A DNA stretch of 57,226 nt from Fastidiosipila sp. (GTDB lineage: Bacteria > Bacillota > Clostridia > Saccharofermentanales > DTU023), in contig DUQI01000106.1 in NCBI GenBank assembly GCA_012837885.1, positions 1 to 57,226 of the forward strand. Direction: 5' to 3'. How positions within the stretch are numbered: position 1 is the first letter of the stretch; every line of letters begins with the position of its first letter. Positions 28,581 to 38,594 of the stretch are shown here, piece by piece. A program made the position numbers and the translations under genes. A model generated the notes under the pieces. The model had not been told where the DNA came from, made no database searches, and saw nothing but the letters and a program-made list of their open reading frames with translations.

Positions 28581-30422
28581 TCAGGCGAGCAGTTCGTCGA
28601 GGAACGCTCCGATGCCGCTCTCCGGAGCGTTGATGATCTTTTCCAGACCGCGCGCCTCTTCACGCAGCGCCTTTTTGTTTTCGATCTGGTGCAAGACGAA
28701 GATCTTGTTGTGTTCCGTCTTATCCATCGCTTCTTCGGCCAGCGATAACTCTTCAAACATCTTCTCGCCCGGTCTCAAGCCGATAAACTCGATCGGAATA
28801 TCGACATCCGGTTCATAACCGGACAGGCGGATCAGATCGCGCGCCAGATCGGCGATTTTCACGGGCTGCCCCATGTCGAGTACGAATATCTCATTGCTCC
28901 TAGCATAGGCACCGGCCTGCAAGACGAGGCAGGCCGATTCGGGGATCGTCATGAAATAGCGCTGCACGTCGGGATGCGTAACCGTGACGCGTTTTTCGCG
29001 TTCGATCTGTTGTTTAAACAAAGGAATAACGGAGCCGGACGAGCCGAGCACATTACCGAAGCGCACCGCGGCAAACGTCGTATCGGGGTAACGATGGTGC
29101 ATTTCGAGCACCACCATCTCGGCGATGCGCTTCGTGCTCCCCATCACATTTGTCGGATTCACCGCCTTGTCGGTCGAGATCAAGACGAAGCGCGACACCT
29201 TGTGCCGGCCGCAGGCGTCGGCGACATTCCAGGTGCCGAAGACATTGTTCTTCACCGCATCGCTACGGCTGTCCTCCATCAGCGGCACGTGCTTGTGCGC
29301 CGCCGCGTGGAACACGACATCCGGTTTGTAGGTCTCGAATATCTCTTCAATACGCGCTTTATCCCGGACCGAGCCGATCAGCACGGTTAAGTCGAGTGCG
29401 TTGCCGTATCTCGCGGCCAGTTCGTATTGAAGCGTGTAGGCGTTGTTTTCGTAGATATCGAAGATAATCAGTTTCTTCGGTTTAAACGGAGCAACCTGAC
29501 GACAGAGCTCGGCACCGATCGAACCGCCGCCGCCCGTAATCAAGACCGTCTTGCCGCGCAGATACGAACTGATCTTGCCGACTTCCAAGTCTTTCGGCTC
29601 ACGCCCGAGTAAGTCCTCGATCGCGACGTCGCGGATATCGGCCAGCGAAAAACGTCCCTCGATCAGTTCGCTGAAGAATGGCAAGATCCTGACGCGGCAC
29701 GGGGTCTGTTGGCAGATCTCGACGATCTGACGGATATTTTCGGTCGAGGCCGACGGCATCGTCAGGATAATCTCGTCAATCTGATACTGTTTGGCGAGCG
29801 CCGGGATCGCGTAGCGGTTTCCGAGCACCGGTACGCCGTTGTTCTTATAGGTGTGCGTCAGTGGATTGTCGTCGATACAGAGGACCGGCACTCTAACCTG
29901 CTGTCTCGTCTTCATCTCGACGATCACCTGGCCGCCGGCTACACCGGCGCCAACGATCATCACGCGGATCTGACCGGTGCCGGCTTCGCCGCTTCGACTT
30001 TTCGGCAGAAGCGACACGCCGCGGTTACGGGTCAGCCGGTAGAGCAACCGGATGCCGGAGACGGCGGTCGTCAGCAAGAACCAGTAGAGAATGTACACGG
30101 GAAGCGGCATCCGCTTGCCGAGTAATTGACTCAACATGACCACGATCAGCATCTGGAAAGAGACGCCGATCAATATAGAGATGTACGCCGTGCCGGAGGC
30201 AAAGGCCCACATCTGATCGTATAATCCGCTGAAATAAAATACGAACCCCGCGGTAATCAGGTACAAAAACCAGGTGTCGCGTATTTGATTCATGATGGAT
30301 GCAGGTATCACGCCACTGTAATAAATCAGGCAGGCGAGCAATATAGCCGCAAGTGCAGCACTGATGTCAAATAAAATCAAAAGTGCTTTCTTCGGCGTGA
30401 TACGACGTATGGGAGATGTCAT
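28581..30422 (-). CDS. Membrane-bound nucleotide-sugar 4,6-dehydratase (FlaA1/CapD/PglF type)
   Basis: 613 residues. Four N-terminal membrane segments (to about residue 130), a nucleotide-binding domain (VMIVGAGVAGGQVIVEM), then the SDR domain with VLITGGGGSIGAELCRQV, FHAAAHKHVPLMED and STDKAVNPTNVMGSTKRIAE, where Met replaces the usual catalytic Tyr as in long-form dehydratases. Likely converts UDP-GlcNAc to a 4-keto-6-deoxy sugar for surface glycans. First gene of an envelope operon, 4 nt before the FHA-SEDS gene. Confidence 0.93.
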   Translation of the reverse strand: MTSPIRRITPKKALLILFDISAALAAILLACLIYYSGVIPASIMNQIRDTWFLYLITAGFVFYFSGLYDQMWAFASGTAYISILIGVSFQMLIVVMLSQLLGKRMPLPVYILYWFLLTTAVSGIRLLYRLTRNRGVSLLPKSRSGEAGTGQIRVMIVGAGVAGGQVIVEMKTRQQVRVPVLCIDDNPLTHTYKNNGVPVLGNRYAIPALAKQYQIDEIILTMPSASTENIRQIVEICQQTPCRVRILPFFSELIEGRFSLADIRDVAIEDLLGREPKDLEVGKISSYLRGKTVLITGGGGSIGAELCRQVAPFKPKKLIIFDIYENNAYTLQYELAARYGNALDLTVLIGSVRDKARIEEIFETYKPDVVFHAAAHKHVPLMEDSRSDAVKNNVFGTWNVADACGRHKVSRFVLISTDKAVNPTNVMGSTKRIAEMVVLEMHHRYPDTTFAAVRFGNVLGSSGSVIPLFKQQIEREKRVTVTHPDVQRYFMTIPESACLVLQAGAYARSNEIFVLDMGQPVKIADLARDLIRLSGYEPDVDIPIEFIGLRPGEKMFEELSLAEEAMDKTEHNKIFVLHQIENKKALREEARGLEKIINAPESGIGAFLDELLA

Positions 30423-30479
30423 CTCAATACCTCACGCATTGGTTCGCGGGAAGCCTTCCCGTCGACCTATATTATCATA

Positions 30480-30498
30480 TGACACAGTATTGACACAG
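30480..30498. repeat. Two direct TGACACAG repeats upstream of the dehydratase operon
   Basis: TGACACAG at 30480-30487 and 30491-30498, 11 bases apart (one helical turn), about 60 bases before the start at 30422. Same-face spacing suits a dimeric activator or repressor. AT-rich TATGATAATATA lies between them and the gene. Confidence 0.45.
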
Positions 30499-30522
30499 CG
30501 ATGAAGTGGCCGGAGGTAGACG

Positions 30523-30554
30523 AAAAACCGCCGCCTGTTTACACGGGCGGCGGT
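30523..30554 (-). terminator. Intrinsic terminator of the DUF1858 gene
   Basis: Minus strand: GC-rich stem of ACCGCCGCC with its complement, extendable to 12 bp with one G-U pair, tetraloop, then TTTTT; 47 bases past the stop codon. Confidence 0.85.
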
Positions 30555-30600
30555 CAATCTCACTAAAATTATCGGCTTTTATCATCAAGTTCGGCTATGT

Positions 30601-30831
30601 TCAGGCGCCTTCTTCTTCCTTCTCTTCAGCACCGACGCTTGCCAGATGCTCGTTCAGATCCGAAAGCAGCTGATCCAAGTTCAGACTATGTACCTGACAC
30701 GCCTCCTCCAGCGTCTCACCGTGAGACATCGAACAGCCGAGGCAGTGCAGGCCGTGTTTGAAGAAAATCGGAATCGTTCCGCGGTCGAGGTTCAACACAT
30801 CGGCCACAAACATGTCTTTCGTCGCTTTCAT
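30601..30831 (-). CDS. DUF1858 family small redox-type protein
   Basis: 76 residues from ATG 30831, giving the family start MKATKDMFVADVLNLDRGTIPIFF. The conserved HGLHCLGCSMSHGETLEEAC contains the CxxC pair (plus a third Cys) of DUF1858 proteins, which are thought to be thiol/disulfide or metal proteins. Monocistronic, with its own terminator. The ribosome site is weak and buried in a 12-bp palindrome, hinting at control of translation or transcription. Function of the family is not settled. Confidence 0.88.
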   Translation of the reverse strand: MKATKDMFVADVLNLDRGTIPIFFKHGLHCLGCSMSHGETLEEACQVHSLNLDQLLSDLNEHLASVGAEEKEEEGA

Positions 30832-30832
30832 A

Positions 30833-30844
30833 AGGTATATACCT
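30833..30844. promoter_or_regulatory. 12-bp palindrome just upstream of the DUF1858 start
   Basis: AGGTATATACCT is perfectly self-complementary and lies 1 base before the ATG on the minus strand, covering where a ribosome site would be. Candidate operator or RNA hairpin; could be chance. Confidence 0.35.
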
Positions 30845-30957
30845 ACTTTCAAAGTAATTTCACTGAAAAACATCATAACCTATCACAAAGGTGACGGATA
30901 TTCGCTATGTTACCACGCGAAACCTAGCATTCATCGGCCCTTTTCGCGTTTTTTGCC

Positions 30958-30985
30958 TTGACACGCGATAAATGACTGTTAATAT
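30958..30985 (+). promoter_or_regulatory. Promoter of the HU gene
   Basis: Perfect TTGACA (30958-30963), 16-base spacer ending in TGT, then TAATAT (30980-30985): an extended -10 promoter, 31 bases before the ATG at 31017 with AAGGAGG between. Confidence 0.75.
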
Positions 30986-31016
30986 TTACCTGAGATAGAC
31001 ATAAGGAGGTTCATTC

Positions 31017-31292
31017 ATGAACAAAACAGATTTAATTGATGCCGTCTCGAAAGAGACCGAGCTCAGCAAGAAAGATACTGAGAAAGCGATCAACAGCGTT
31101 CTTTCCACGATTTCCGAAACTCTGGCAAGCGGTGAGAAAGTCGTGCTCGTCGGTTTCGGTACATTTGAGGTTCGTCATCGCGCAGCGCGCAAAGGCAGAA
31201 ACCCAAGCACGAAAAAGGAAATCAAGATTCCTGCGTCGAAAGCCCCTGTCTTTAAGGCCGGTAAGAATCTTAAAGAGATGGTCAACAAGTAA
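31017..31292 (+). CDS. hup: HU-family nucleoid protein
   Basis: 91 residues, standard HU length. [25 protein letters not shown] forms the dimerisation helices, [38 protein letters not shown] the DNA-binding arm with the GRNP tip proline. Bends and compacts DNA as a dimer. Strong ribosome site AAGGAGG, its own promoter and terminator, so it is an abundant monocistronic transcript. Confidence 0.98.
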   Translation: MNKTDLIDAVSKETELSKKDTEKAINSVLSTISETLASGEKVVLVGFGTFEVRHRAARKGRNPSTKKEIKIPASKAPVFKAGKNLKEMVNK

Positions 31293-31315
31293 AATCCCCT
31301 TTTTAGAAAACGAAG

Positions 31316-31352
31316 AAAAGGCTCCACGCCTGGAAGGCCGGAGCTTTTTTTA
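31316..31352 (+). terminator. Intrinsic terminator of the HU gene
   Basis: AAAAGGCTCC pairs with GGAGCTTTT (one bulged base) around an inner GCCT/AGGC hairpin, followed by seven T. It lies between convergent HU and the Spo0A-like gene. Confidence 0.75.
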
Positions 31353-31369
31353 TGCTGTTTTTGAAACAG

Positions 31370-32026
31370 TCAATCGACGGTGTCGTCGTTTCTGCCGAAA
31401 CGAATCAAGGTGCGTCTTTGCAGTTCATTGACCGCTTGATCGTGCAGCGTAAAGACGACGGCCGAGACCGAAAGCCGTCTTCCCTTGTCGTCCATCAGTG
31501 GTCGCCGATTCTCCGCCGTCAAGCCTTCGTCTTCGGCCAGGCGATCCATCAGGTACCTCACGTTACGTTCCACCTGAGACGGTGAAACCCTGTAGTAGCG
31601 GCCGGTCTCGGGGAACAGTCGCTTGGAGATGGGATGCAAAAGGGACGGATCGGCAAGAGACAGCTGAAGCATATGACGCAGGAAGCGGTAACCTCTCAGG
31701 GTGCGTAAGAAGCGATAGCCGAGCAGCACATGATCGATCGCCGCTGTATACCTCTTCGCAAGTTCCAAACCTTCGTTTTTTTGTTCCTTGGCGATGGAAA
31801 AAGCCGCTTCATTGATGCGACGTGCCGCATACGGCGATCCTTTCCTGCCGTCGACCACATAATGGATGCGGCCGAGCGCATCGCGCAGGCCGACGACGCC
31901 CTGCTTGCCCATAATTTCATCGACTTTATTTAGAAGATCGCGATCTGAGCTGGTCAGATAAAAACCGAGTGCTTCACTCGAACGGTTCGTCTTATCTTCG
32001 TGTGGATTGTTGTAATAGCCAGTCAT
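31370..32026 (-). CDS. Spo0A C-terminal-domain-like protein without a receiver domain
   Basis: 218 residues from ATG 32026 (strong GAGGAGG site). Residues about 110-200 match the Spo0A effector domain: RGYRFLRHMLQLSLADPSLLHPISKRLFPETGRYYRVSPSQVERNVRYLM parallels the Spo0A pattern (GY-YLR-AI, ITK-LYP-IA-Y-T-S-VERAIRHAI). There is no phosphorylatable receiver. The N-terminal 95 residues (GVVGLRDALGRIHYVVDGRKG) form another small domain I do not recognise. GYRFLR occurs twice, at residues 103-108 and 112-117. Probably a DNA-binding regulator; sporulation involvement is only an inference. Confidence 0.75.
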   Translation of the reverse strand: MTGYYNNPHEDKTNRSSEALGFYLTSSDRDLLNKVDEIMGKQGVVGLRDALGRIHYVVDGRKGSPYAARRINEAAFSIAKEQKNEGLELAKRYTAAIDHVLLGYRFLRTLRGYRFLRHMLQLSLADPSLLHPISKRLFPETGRYYRVSPSQVERNVRYLMDRLAEDEGLTAENRRPLMDDKGRRLSVSAVVFTLHDQAVNELQRRTLIRFGRNDDTVD

Positions 32027-32044
32027 CGTGCACCTCCTCAAAAT

Positions 32045-32065
32045 GTGGAGATCCACTATATCAGC
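32045..32065 (-). promoter_or_regulatory. Extended -10 promoter with dyad before the Spo0A-like gene
   Basis: Minus strand TGATATAGT (-10 at 32055-32060) followed by GTGGATCTCCAC, a 5-bp-arm dyad overlapping the likely start site (32045-32056). No convincing -35. Confidence 0.35.
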
Positions 32066-32103
32066 CGGATTTACTAATCTTTTCTGCTCAGCGTAAAATT
32101 AAT

Positions 32104-32514
32104 CTAAGGATCCGACGCCTCATTGACCAGCGTATCCATCCGCATCACGTAGCCTGCGTGCGGCGTGACAAACAACCGGACGCTCGTCCCCGGCTTCGGC
32201 AACGCACGCGACGGCATAAACAAATGTCGGCCATTGACGGACAGGCCGGTGCGAACGAGCATCGATTCGTCGATATCGGCTTCGATCACTTCATAATTGT
32301 CGGCCAATACATACGGCACATCCATGACGCGCGGGAACACGAGGAAGACAAAGACGCCGATCAGGACCAGGGTGATCACCACAGGCAGTAGATAGAATGC
32401 GGCGACCCGATTCGCCTTGTTCCGATTGACGGCGAGCCGCTTGATCAAAAGCCAAAGCAAAAGCACCAGCAAGATGATGCTGATCGCGGTCCCTGCGATG
32501 AATTCCGGTAACAT
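32104..32514 (-). CDS. Small two-segment membrane protein of unknown function
   Basis: 136 residues. Two membrane segments at about 5-24 and 38-60, then a folded C-terminal part of about 75 residues rich in beta-type sequence (YEVIEADIDESMLVRTGLSVNGRHLFMP...GTSVRLFVTPHAGYVMRM) that would lie outside. No family recognised. It follows the MATE gene by 38 nt on the same strand. Confidence 0.6.
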   Translation of the reverse strand: MLPEFIAGTAISIILLVLLLWLLIKRLAVNRNKANRVAAFYLLPVVITLVLIGVFVFLVFPRVMDVPYVLADNYEVIEADIDESMLVRTGLSVNGRHLFMPSRALPKPGTSVRLFVTPHAGYVMRMDTLVNEASDP

Positions 32515-32552
32515 CTTTCCCTCTCGGCTCCTTTGCTAATGGTGAAAGTATA

Positions 32553-33938
32553 TCATTCGGCCGCGTCACGGGAAGACGCTGCATCGTTTTCACCGGGTGA
32601 CGCTTCGACCCGCTGGAAGAAAGCCCGCCTTAACGCACTCGACGCGAAAAAGGACGTCAGTAGAGTCAGCACTTCCGCTGCCGGCATCGATAGCCAGACA
32701 CCATCGAGCGCGAAGAACCTCGGCAGGATAAACAGCGCGACCAGAATAAAAACGAGCCCGCGCAGAATCGAATAGAAGAACGCTTCAACCGCTCTGCCCC
32801 GACTTTGCAAAAAGATCGTATTGACGAGGTTGACGCCCATCAGGAAAAAGGCCAGAAAATAAAGCCGAATGCCGTGCGCGGAAAGCGCGACCAGCTCCTG
32901 GTCATTTCTCACAAACAGTGACGAAGGCGCTTGTGGGAATAAAAGGCCGAGAAAGTAGATCGCAGCACCGAGACACGTCGCCGTGAAGAGCGCAAATCGG
33001 TAGTAATGGCGTTTATGACGGATCCTGCCGGCTCCCATACTGCGACTGATCAGGGGCTGAATTCCGACCGCCGTGCCGGATAAGATCGCCGTGAACATCA
33101 AGGACAGATTAGCGATCACACTGTAGGCCGAGATACCGAGGTCACCGCCGATGCCGGCGATCACCATGTTGAACGCGAAGATAACGAGCCCCTGCGACCA
33201 TTCGAGGACGAGGCTCGCCGCGCCGGTCGCGAGCACCCGAAAAAGTGCCTTAACGGCATCGGCCAGATGCGGCAGAAAAGGAAGAGATAAACGGGGCCGC
33301 GCTTTTCCTCTCAGGTGAAACAAGAGCAAAAAAAAGCCGACCAGCTGGGCCAATCCGGTCGCCAGCGCACCGCCGGCAAGACCACGTTTCAGAGGAAAGA
33401 TCATGATGTAGTCGAGCACGATGTTGAAAGCGGCCGAGCCGAGCATCGCGATCATCGAGATACGGTTTCCGCCGTCGTTTCTGACCAGTGCGTTGCACGT
33501 CTGGAAGAGCAAAAAGAACGGCGTAAAGCTGAGCAGCGTCGACAGATACGAGGCTGCCATGTCTTTTTGCAGCGATTGACCGGCGAGAAGCGAGACGAGT
33601 CCGTTGAAGTTCAGCTTAACTAAAAGCAACAGGATGATCCCTAAAATGGCGGCTGCCGCGATCGCCATCGTCGTATACAACGCTGCACCGCGTTCGTCTT
33701 CTCTGCCTTTAGCCAAAGAGACACGGGCCGCGCCACCGATCCCGGCCATCAGACCGATACCGTTCATGATGTTGATCATCGGGATTGAGAGATTCAAGGC
33801 AGCGAGGCCGTCCCGGCCGAGTCCGAGCCCGACGATCATGGTGTCTCCGAGCACGTACAAAGCCGTCCCCATCATCCCGATGATCGACGGCAGCAAATAC
33901 CTTTTAAATACTTGTCCTGATGAATAGAGCGTGATAAT
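32553..33938 (-). CDS. MATE family efflux transporter, probably starting at a non-canonical ATT
   Basis: About 461 residues, 12 predicted membrane segments. Family features include LLPSIIGMMGTALYVLGDTMIVG at the front and GTAVGIQPLISRSMGAGR midway. Exports drugs or metabolites using Na+ or H+. The first standard start is TTG at 33896, but the frame continues upstream as ...SSGQVFKRYLLPS, a normal MATE N-terminus. The only good ribosome site, GGAGG (33942-33946), precedes ATT at 33936-33938 and ATC at 33933-33935; no ATG, GTG or TTG lies between. I therefore place the start at the ATT. Confidence 0.85.
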   Translation of the reverse strand: MITLYSSGQVFKRYLLPSIIGMMGTALYVLGDTMIVGLGLGRDGLAALNLSIPMINIMNGIGLMAGIGGAARVSLAKGREDERGAALYTTMAIAAAAILGIILLLLVKLNFNGLVSLLAGQSLQKDMAASYLSTLLSFTPFFLLFQTCNALVRNDGGNRISMIAMLGSAAFNIVLDYIMIFPLKRGLAGGALATGLAQLVGFFLLLFHLRGKARPRLSLPFLPHLADAVKALFRVLATGAASLVLEWSQGLVIFAFNMVIAGIGGDLGISAYSVIANLSLMFTAILSGTAVGIQPLISRSMGAGRIRHKRHYYRFALFTATCLGAAIYFLGLLFPQAPSSLFVRNDQELVALSAHGIRLYFLAFFLMGVNLVNTIFLQSRGRAVEAFFYSILRGLVFILVALFILPRFFALDGVWLSMPAAEVLTLLTSFFASSALRRAFFQRVEASPGENDAASSRDAAE

Positions 33939-34029
33939 AAACCTCCAAAGTTTAGTATGCCTTCCTCTTTAAGCTTAGCACACGTATGAAAAAGAGCCGG
34001 CCAGCACGGCGTTAACACGAATGATACTG

Positions 34030-34056
34030 TTGACGCTTCGGAGTTGGTGCTACAAT
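34030..34056 (+). promoter_or_regulatory. Promoter of the HPr-like-feoA-feoB operon with leader hairpin
   Basis: TTGACG (34030-34035), 15-base spacer, TGC-TACAAT extended -10 (34051-34056). A small GGTTC/GAACC hairpin (34063-34078) lies in the leader just before GAGGAGG. No Fur or DtxR box is recognisable. Confidence 0.5.
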
Positions 34057-34091
34057 GCTTCAGGTTCGGTGTTGAACCGTGAGGAGGCCTC

Positions 34092-34418
34092 ATGAACGAC
34101 GATAAGAAAAAAATGGATAAAAAGCGAGCAAAGCGCGAGAAGCTTCCGATCCGTCCTGCCGGCCTGCCTCAAGATGAAGCCGGACGCATCGAATTAGTCG
34201 AAGCCTTCACGAGACTGATCGGCTCATGCAAAGGACGCGTGATCCTGCGTACGAGAGACGGCGACAAACTGGTAGCCGACAGCATGCTCTCGGCCCTGAT
34301 CGGGTTTAAGACCCTACTCGACATGGCCGACCAGATACAACTGACGTTCGAATGCGAATTGCAAGAAGATGAAGATCGGATCAAAGCCTTTTTAGATGAA
34401 AGAAACATCCGTCATTGA
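34092..34418 (+). CDS. HPr-like small protein lacking the active-site histidine
   Basis: 108 residues with strong GAGGAGG site. After a highly basic N-terminal 20 residues, the region IELVEAFTRLIGSCKGRVILRTRDGDKLVADSMLSALIGFKTLLDMADQIQLTFECELQEDEDRIKAFLDE follows the HPr fold pattern (helix, two strands, SxxxALIG helix, strand, helix). The phosphorylated His15 region is replaced by Arg/Leu/Val residues and Ser46 position reads in an altered context. It overlaps feoA by 23 nt, so it is translated with the ferrous iron transporter genes. Homology to HPr is my inference and weak. Confidence 0.5.
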   Translation: MNDDKKKMDKKRAKREKLPIRPAGLPQDEAGRIELVEAFTRLIGSCKGRVILRTRDGDKLVADSMLSALIGFKTLLDMADQIQLTFECELQEDEDRIKAFLDERNIRH

Positions 34419-34722
34419 GACACCTGGTGTTGATGATATCGTGCGACTCGACGAGATGAGACCGGGCGAAGCCGGTGTGATCGTCGACATTGACATGTCA
34501 CTGAAAAGAAACAGTCGCCTCGTCGCCATGGGTGTCGTACCCGGCACCTGGATTGTGGTCAGAAAATTTGCCCCGCTCGGCGATCCGATGGAGATCCGCT
34601 TGAGAAATTATCAACTGTCGCTTCGTAAGTCGACGGCTTCACGCGTTCTCGTGAAGCGTACACGAAATAACGACTCCAACCAGTCATATAATAAAGAAAA
34701 CGGAATGATCGGCCGCCCATGA
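34396..34722 (+). CDS. feoA: FeoA-type SH3 domain protein
   Basis: 108 residues. Core at about 16-87: LDEMRPGEAGVIVDIDMSLKRNSRLVAMGVVPGTWIVVRKFAPLGDPMEIRLRNYQLSLRKSTASRVLV, the FeoA SH3-like fold. The last 20 residues are a polar tail. Small cytoplasmic partner of FeoB in ferrous iron uptake. Start overlaps the HPr-like gene; stop overlaps feoB (ATGA). Confidence 0.93.
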   Translation: MKETSVIETPGVDDIVRLDEMRPGEAGVIVDIDMSLKRNSRLVAMGVVPGTWIVVRKFAPLGDPMEIRLRNYQLSLRKSTASRVLVKRTRNNDSNQSYNKENGMIGRP

Positions 34723-36515
34723 CGAAGACGATCGCACTTGCCGGAAATCCGAACAGCGGGAAAACGACGTTGTTCAACCGCCTGACCGGTACACGCCAGG
34801 TCACAGGCAACTGGCCGGGCGTCACGGTCGAAAAGAAGACAGGTGACATTAGCTCCCCGCTGCCGATGTGTCTCGTCGACCTGCCGGGACTTTACTCGAT
34901 CGCCTCGTTTGCCGCCGAAGAGGTCGTCGCGCGTGATTTCATCATGAACGATCGACCGGATGTGGTAGTCAACATCATCGACGCGACCAATCTCGAAAGA
35001 AACCTCTACCTTACGTTGCAGCTCCGAAAACTCGGCTGCCGCCTGATCGTCGCCTTGAACATGATGGATGAGCTACTCTCACACGGCGATACACTGGATG
35101 TCGATCGGCTGTCGGCCTTGCTCGAGCTGCCGGTCGTACCGATCTCGGCACGTTCCGGTGAAGGCGTCGACACGCTCTTACAACGCGTCGCCGAACTGGC
35201 CGCCGAACCGTTTGACGAATCGTCCCTGATCGCCTGGCAGAAAGAGACGCCCGAAGAGACGCAACGCCTCTATGATCTCGCGACCGACATTCATGCGGCC
35301 GTACTGGTCCATAGCCACAGTCGCGGCGCATTGAGCCTTTCCGACCGGATCGATCGCCTCCTGACGCATCGCGTATTGGCCTTCCCGCTCTTTTTGTTGT
35401 TGATGTTCGTCATCTTCTACCTGACATTCTCGGAGAAGATCGGCGGATTTTTAGGAGAGTGGTTTTCTGAAAGAGTCGCTGATTTAGGAGCGCTCGTCGC
35501 TCAGGGACTCACTTCGATCGGTACCGCTCCGTGGCTGACCAGCCTGATCGTCGACGGGGCGATCGCCGGCGTCGGCGGTATTTTAGCCTTTTTACCCCAG
35601 ATCATTATCTTGTTTTTCTTTTTGACGATCCTCGAAGATTCCGGGTATCTGGCCCGTACCGCCTTCATCACCGACCGGCTGTTTCGCGAGATCGGCCTCA
35701 CCGGTCACAGCTTCATTCCGATGATTCTCGGATTCGGCTGTACCGTGCCGGCGATCATGGCGGCCAGAGGGATCGAAAACGAGAGGGATCGGCGCCTGAC
35801 CGTGTTAATCACGCCGTTCATGTCCTGTTCGGCCAGAATGCCGATCTACGCACTTCTCTCCCAGCTCTTTTTCTCCCGGCATGCCGGCCTGATCGTCTTC
35901 GGACTCTACGTCTTCGGTATTCTGGTCGCGCTTCTCAGCGCTTTCATCTTGAATAAAGTGCTGCCGGGTCAAGCCGATCACGACTTCGTTTTGGAGCTGC
36001 CTCCGTACCGCGTACCGTACACGAAATCGCTCCTTCTCCATATCTGGGATAAAATCTCCGATTTTGTCAGGCGTGCCGGCACGATCATCTTTTTGATGTC
36101 GATCATCATCTGGTTTTTAAACAATTTCACCTTCAGTCTGACCTATATCCGGGGTGACGAGCCTTCGATTCTTTATACGTTGAGTCAGGCCTTGACCTTC
36201 CTCTTCGTGCCGCTCGGCTTTGGCCGCTGGCAGGCCGTCTCGGCGCTCTTCTCCGGCCTGATCGCCAAGGAGTCTCTGGTCTCGTCGCTCAATATTTTAC
36301 TGCCGGGCGAGCAGCTGGCGACCTTTTTCAGCCCGCTGTCCGCCGCCTCATTCCTTGTCTTCGTCTTGCTCTACACGCCATGCGTCGCAGCGATCGCCGC
36401 GACGGCGCGCGAAATGCGAAGTCGCACCTGGACGGTCGGGGCGATCTTCTGGCAGACGGGACTCGCTTATATTATGGGATTACTCGTGTATCAGATTGGC
36501 AGTCTTTTCGTCTGA
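34719..36515 (+). CDS. feoB: Ferrous iron transporter FeoB
   Basis: 598 residues, shorter than E. coli FeoB (773) but with all parts. G domain: GNPNSGKTTLFNRLTG (P-loop), VDLPGLYSI, NMMD and a SARSGEG G5 region. Helical insertion to about 215, then about ten membrane segments with the two Gate motifs (LGFGCTVPAIMAARGIENERDR...SCSARMPIYALL and YTPCVAAIAAT). GTP-driven Fe2+ uptake. Translation-coupled to feoA. Convergent with ligA, 21 nt apart. Confidence 0.97.
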   Translation: MTKTIALAGNPNSGKTTLFNRLTGTRQVTGNWPGVTVEKKTGDISSPLPMCLVDLPGLYSIASFAAEEVVARDFIMNDRPDVVVNIIDATNLERNLYLTLQLRKLGCRLIVALNMMDELLSHGDTLDVDRLSALLELPVVPISARSGEGVDTLLQRVAELAAEPFDESSLIAWQKETPEETQRLYDLATDIHAAVLVHSHSRGALSLSDRIDRLLTHRVLAFPLFLLLMFVIFYLTFSEKIGGFLGEWFSERVADLGALVAQGLTSIGTAPWLTSLIVDGAIAGVGGILAFLPQIIILFFFLTILEDSGYLARTAFITDRLFREIGLTGHSFIPMILGFGCTVPAIMAARGIENERDRRLTVLITPFMSCSARMPIYALLSQLFFSRHAGLIVFGLYVFGILVALLSAFILNKVLPGQADHDFVLELPPYRVPYTKSLLLHIWDKISDFVRRAGTIIFLMSIIIWFLNNFTFSLTYIRGDEPSILYTLSQALTFLFVPLGFGRWQAVSALFSGLIAKESLVSSLNILLPGEQLATFFSPLSAASFLVFVLLYTPCVAAIAATAREMRSRTWTVGAIFWQTGLAYIMGLLVYQIGSLFV

Positions 36516-36536
36516 CGCGACGTCTCGCTATTTCAC

Positions 36537-38558
<2,022 letters not shown>

Positions 38559-38594
38559 TTATCACTTTCAGCCGCTTTAGCCAAAAGCGAGGCT

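Noticed and set aside
28577-28756. N-terminal extension of the FHA-SEDS frame (about 60 Arg/Lys/Ser-rich codons)
   Set aside because: It lies inside the sugar-dehydratase gene in another frame; the ATG at 28576 gives the natural membrane start.
30490-30495. Plus-strand TTGACA as a -35 box
   Set aside because: No -10 box at 16-18 bases and no plus-strand gene follows; it is part of the TGACACAG repeat.
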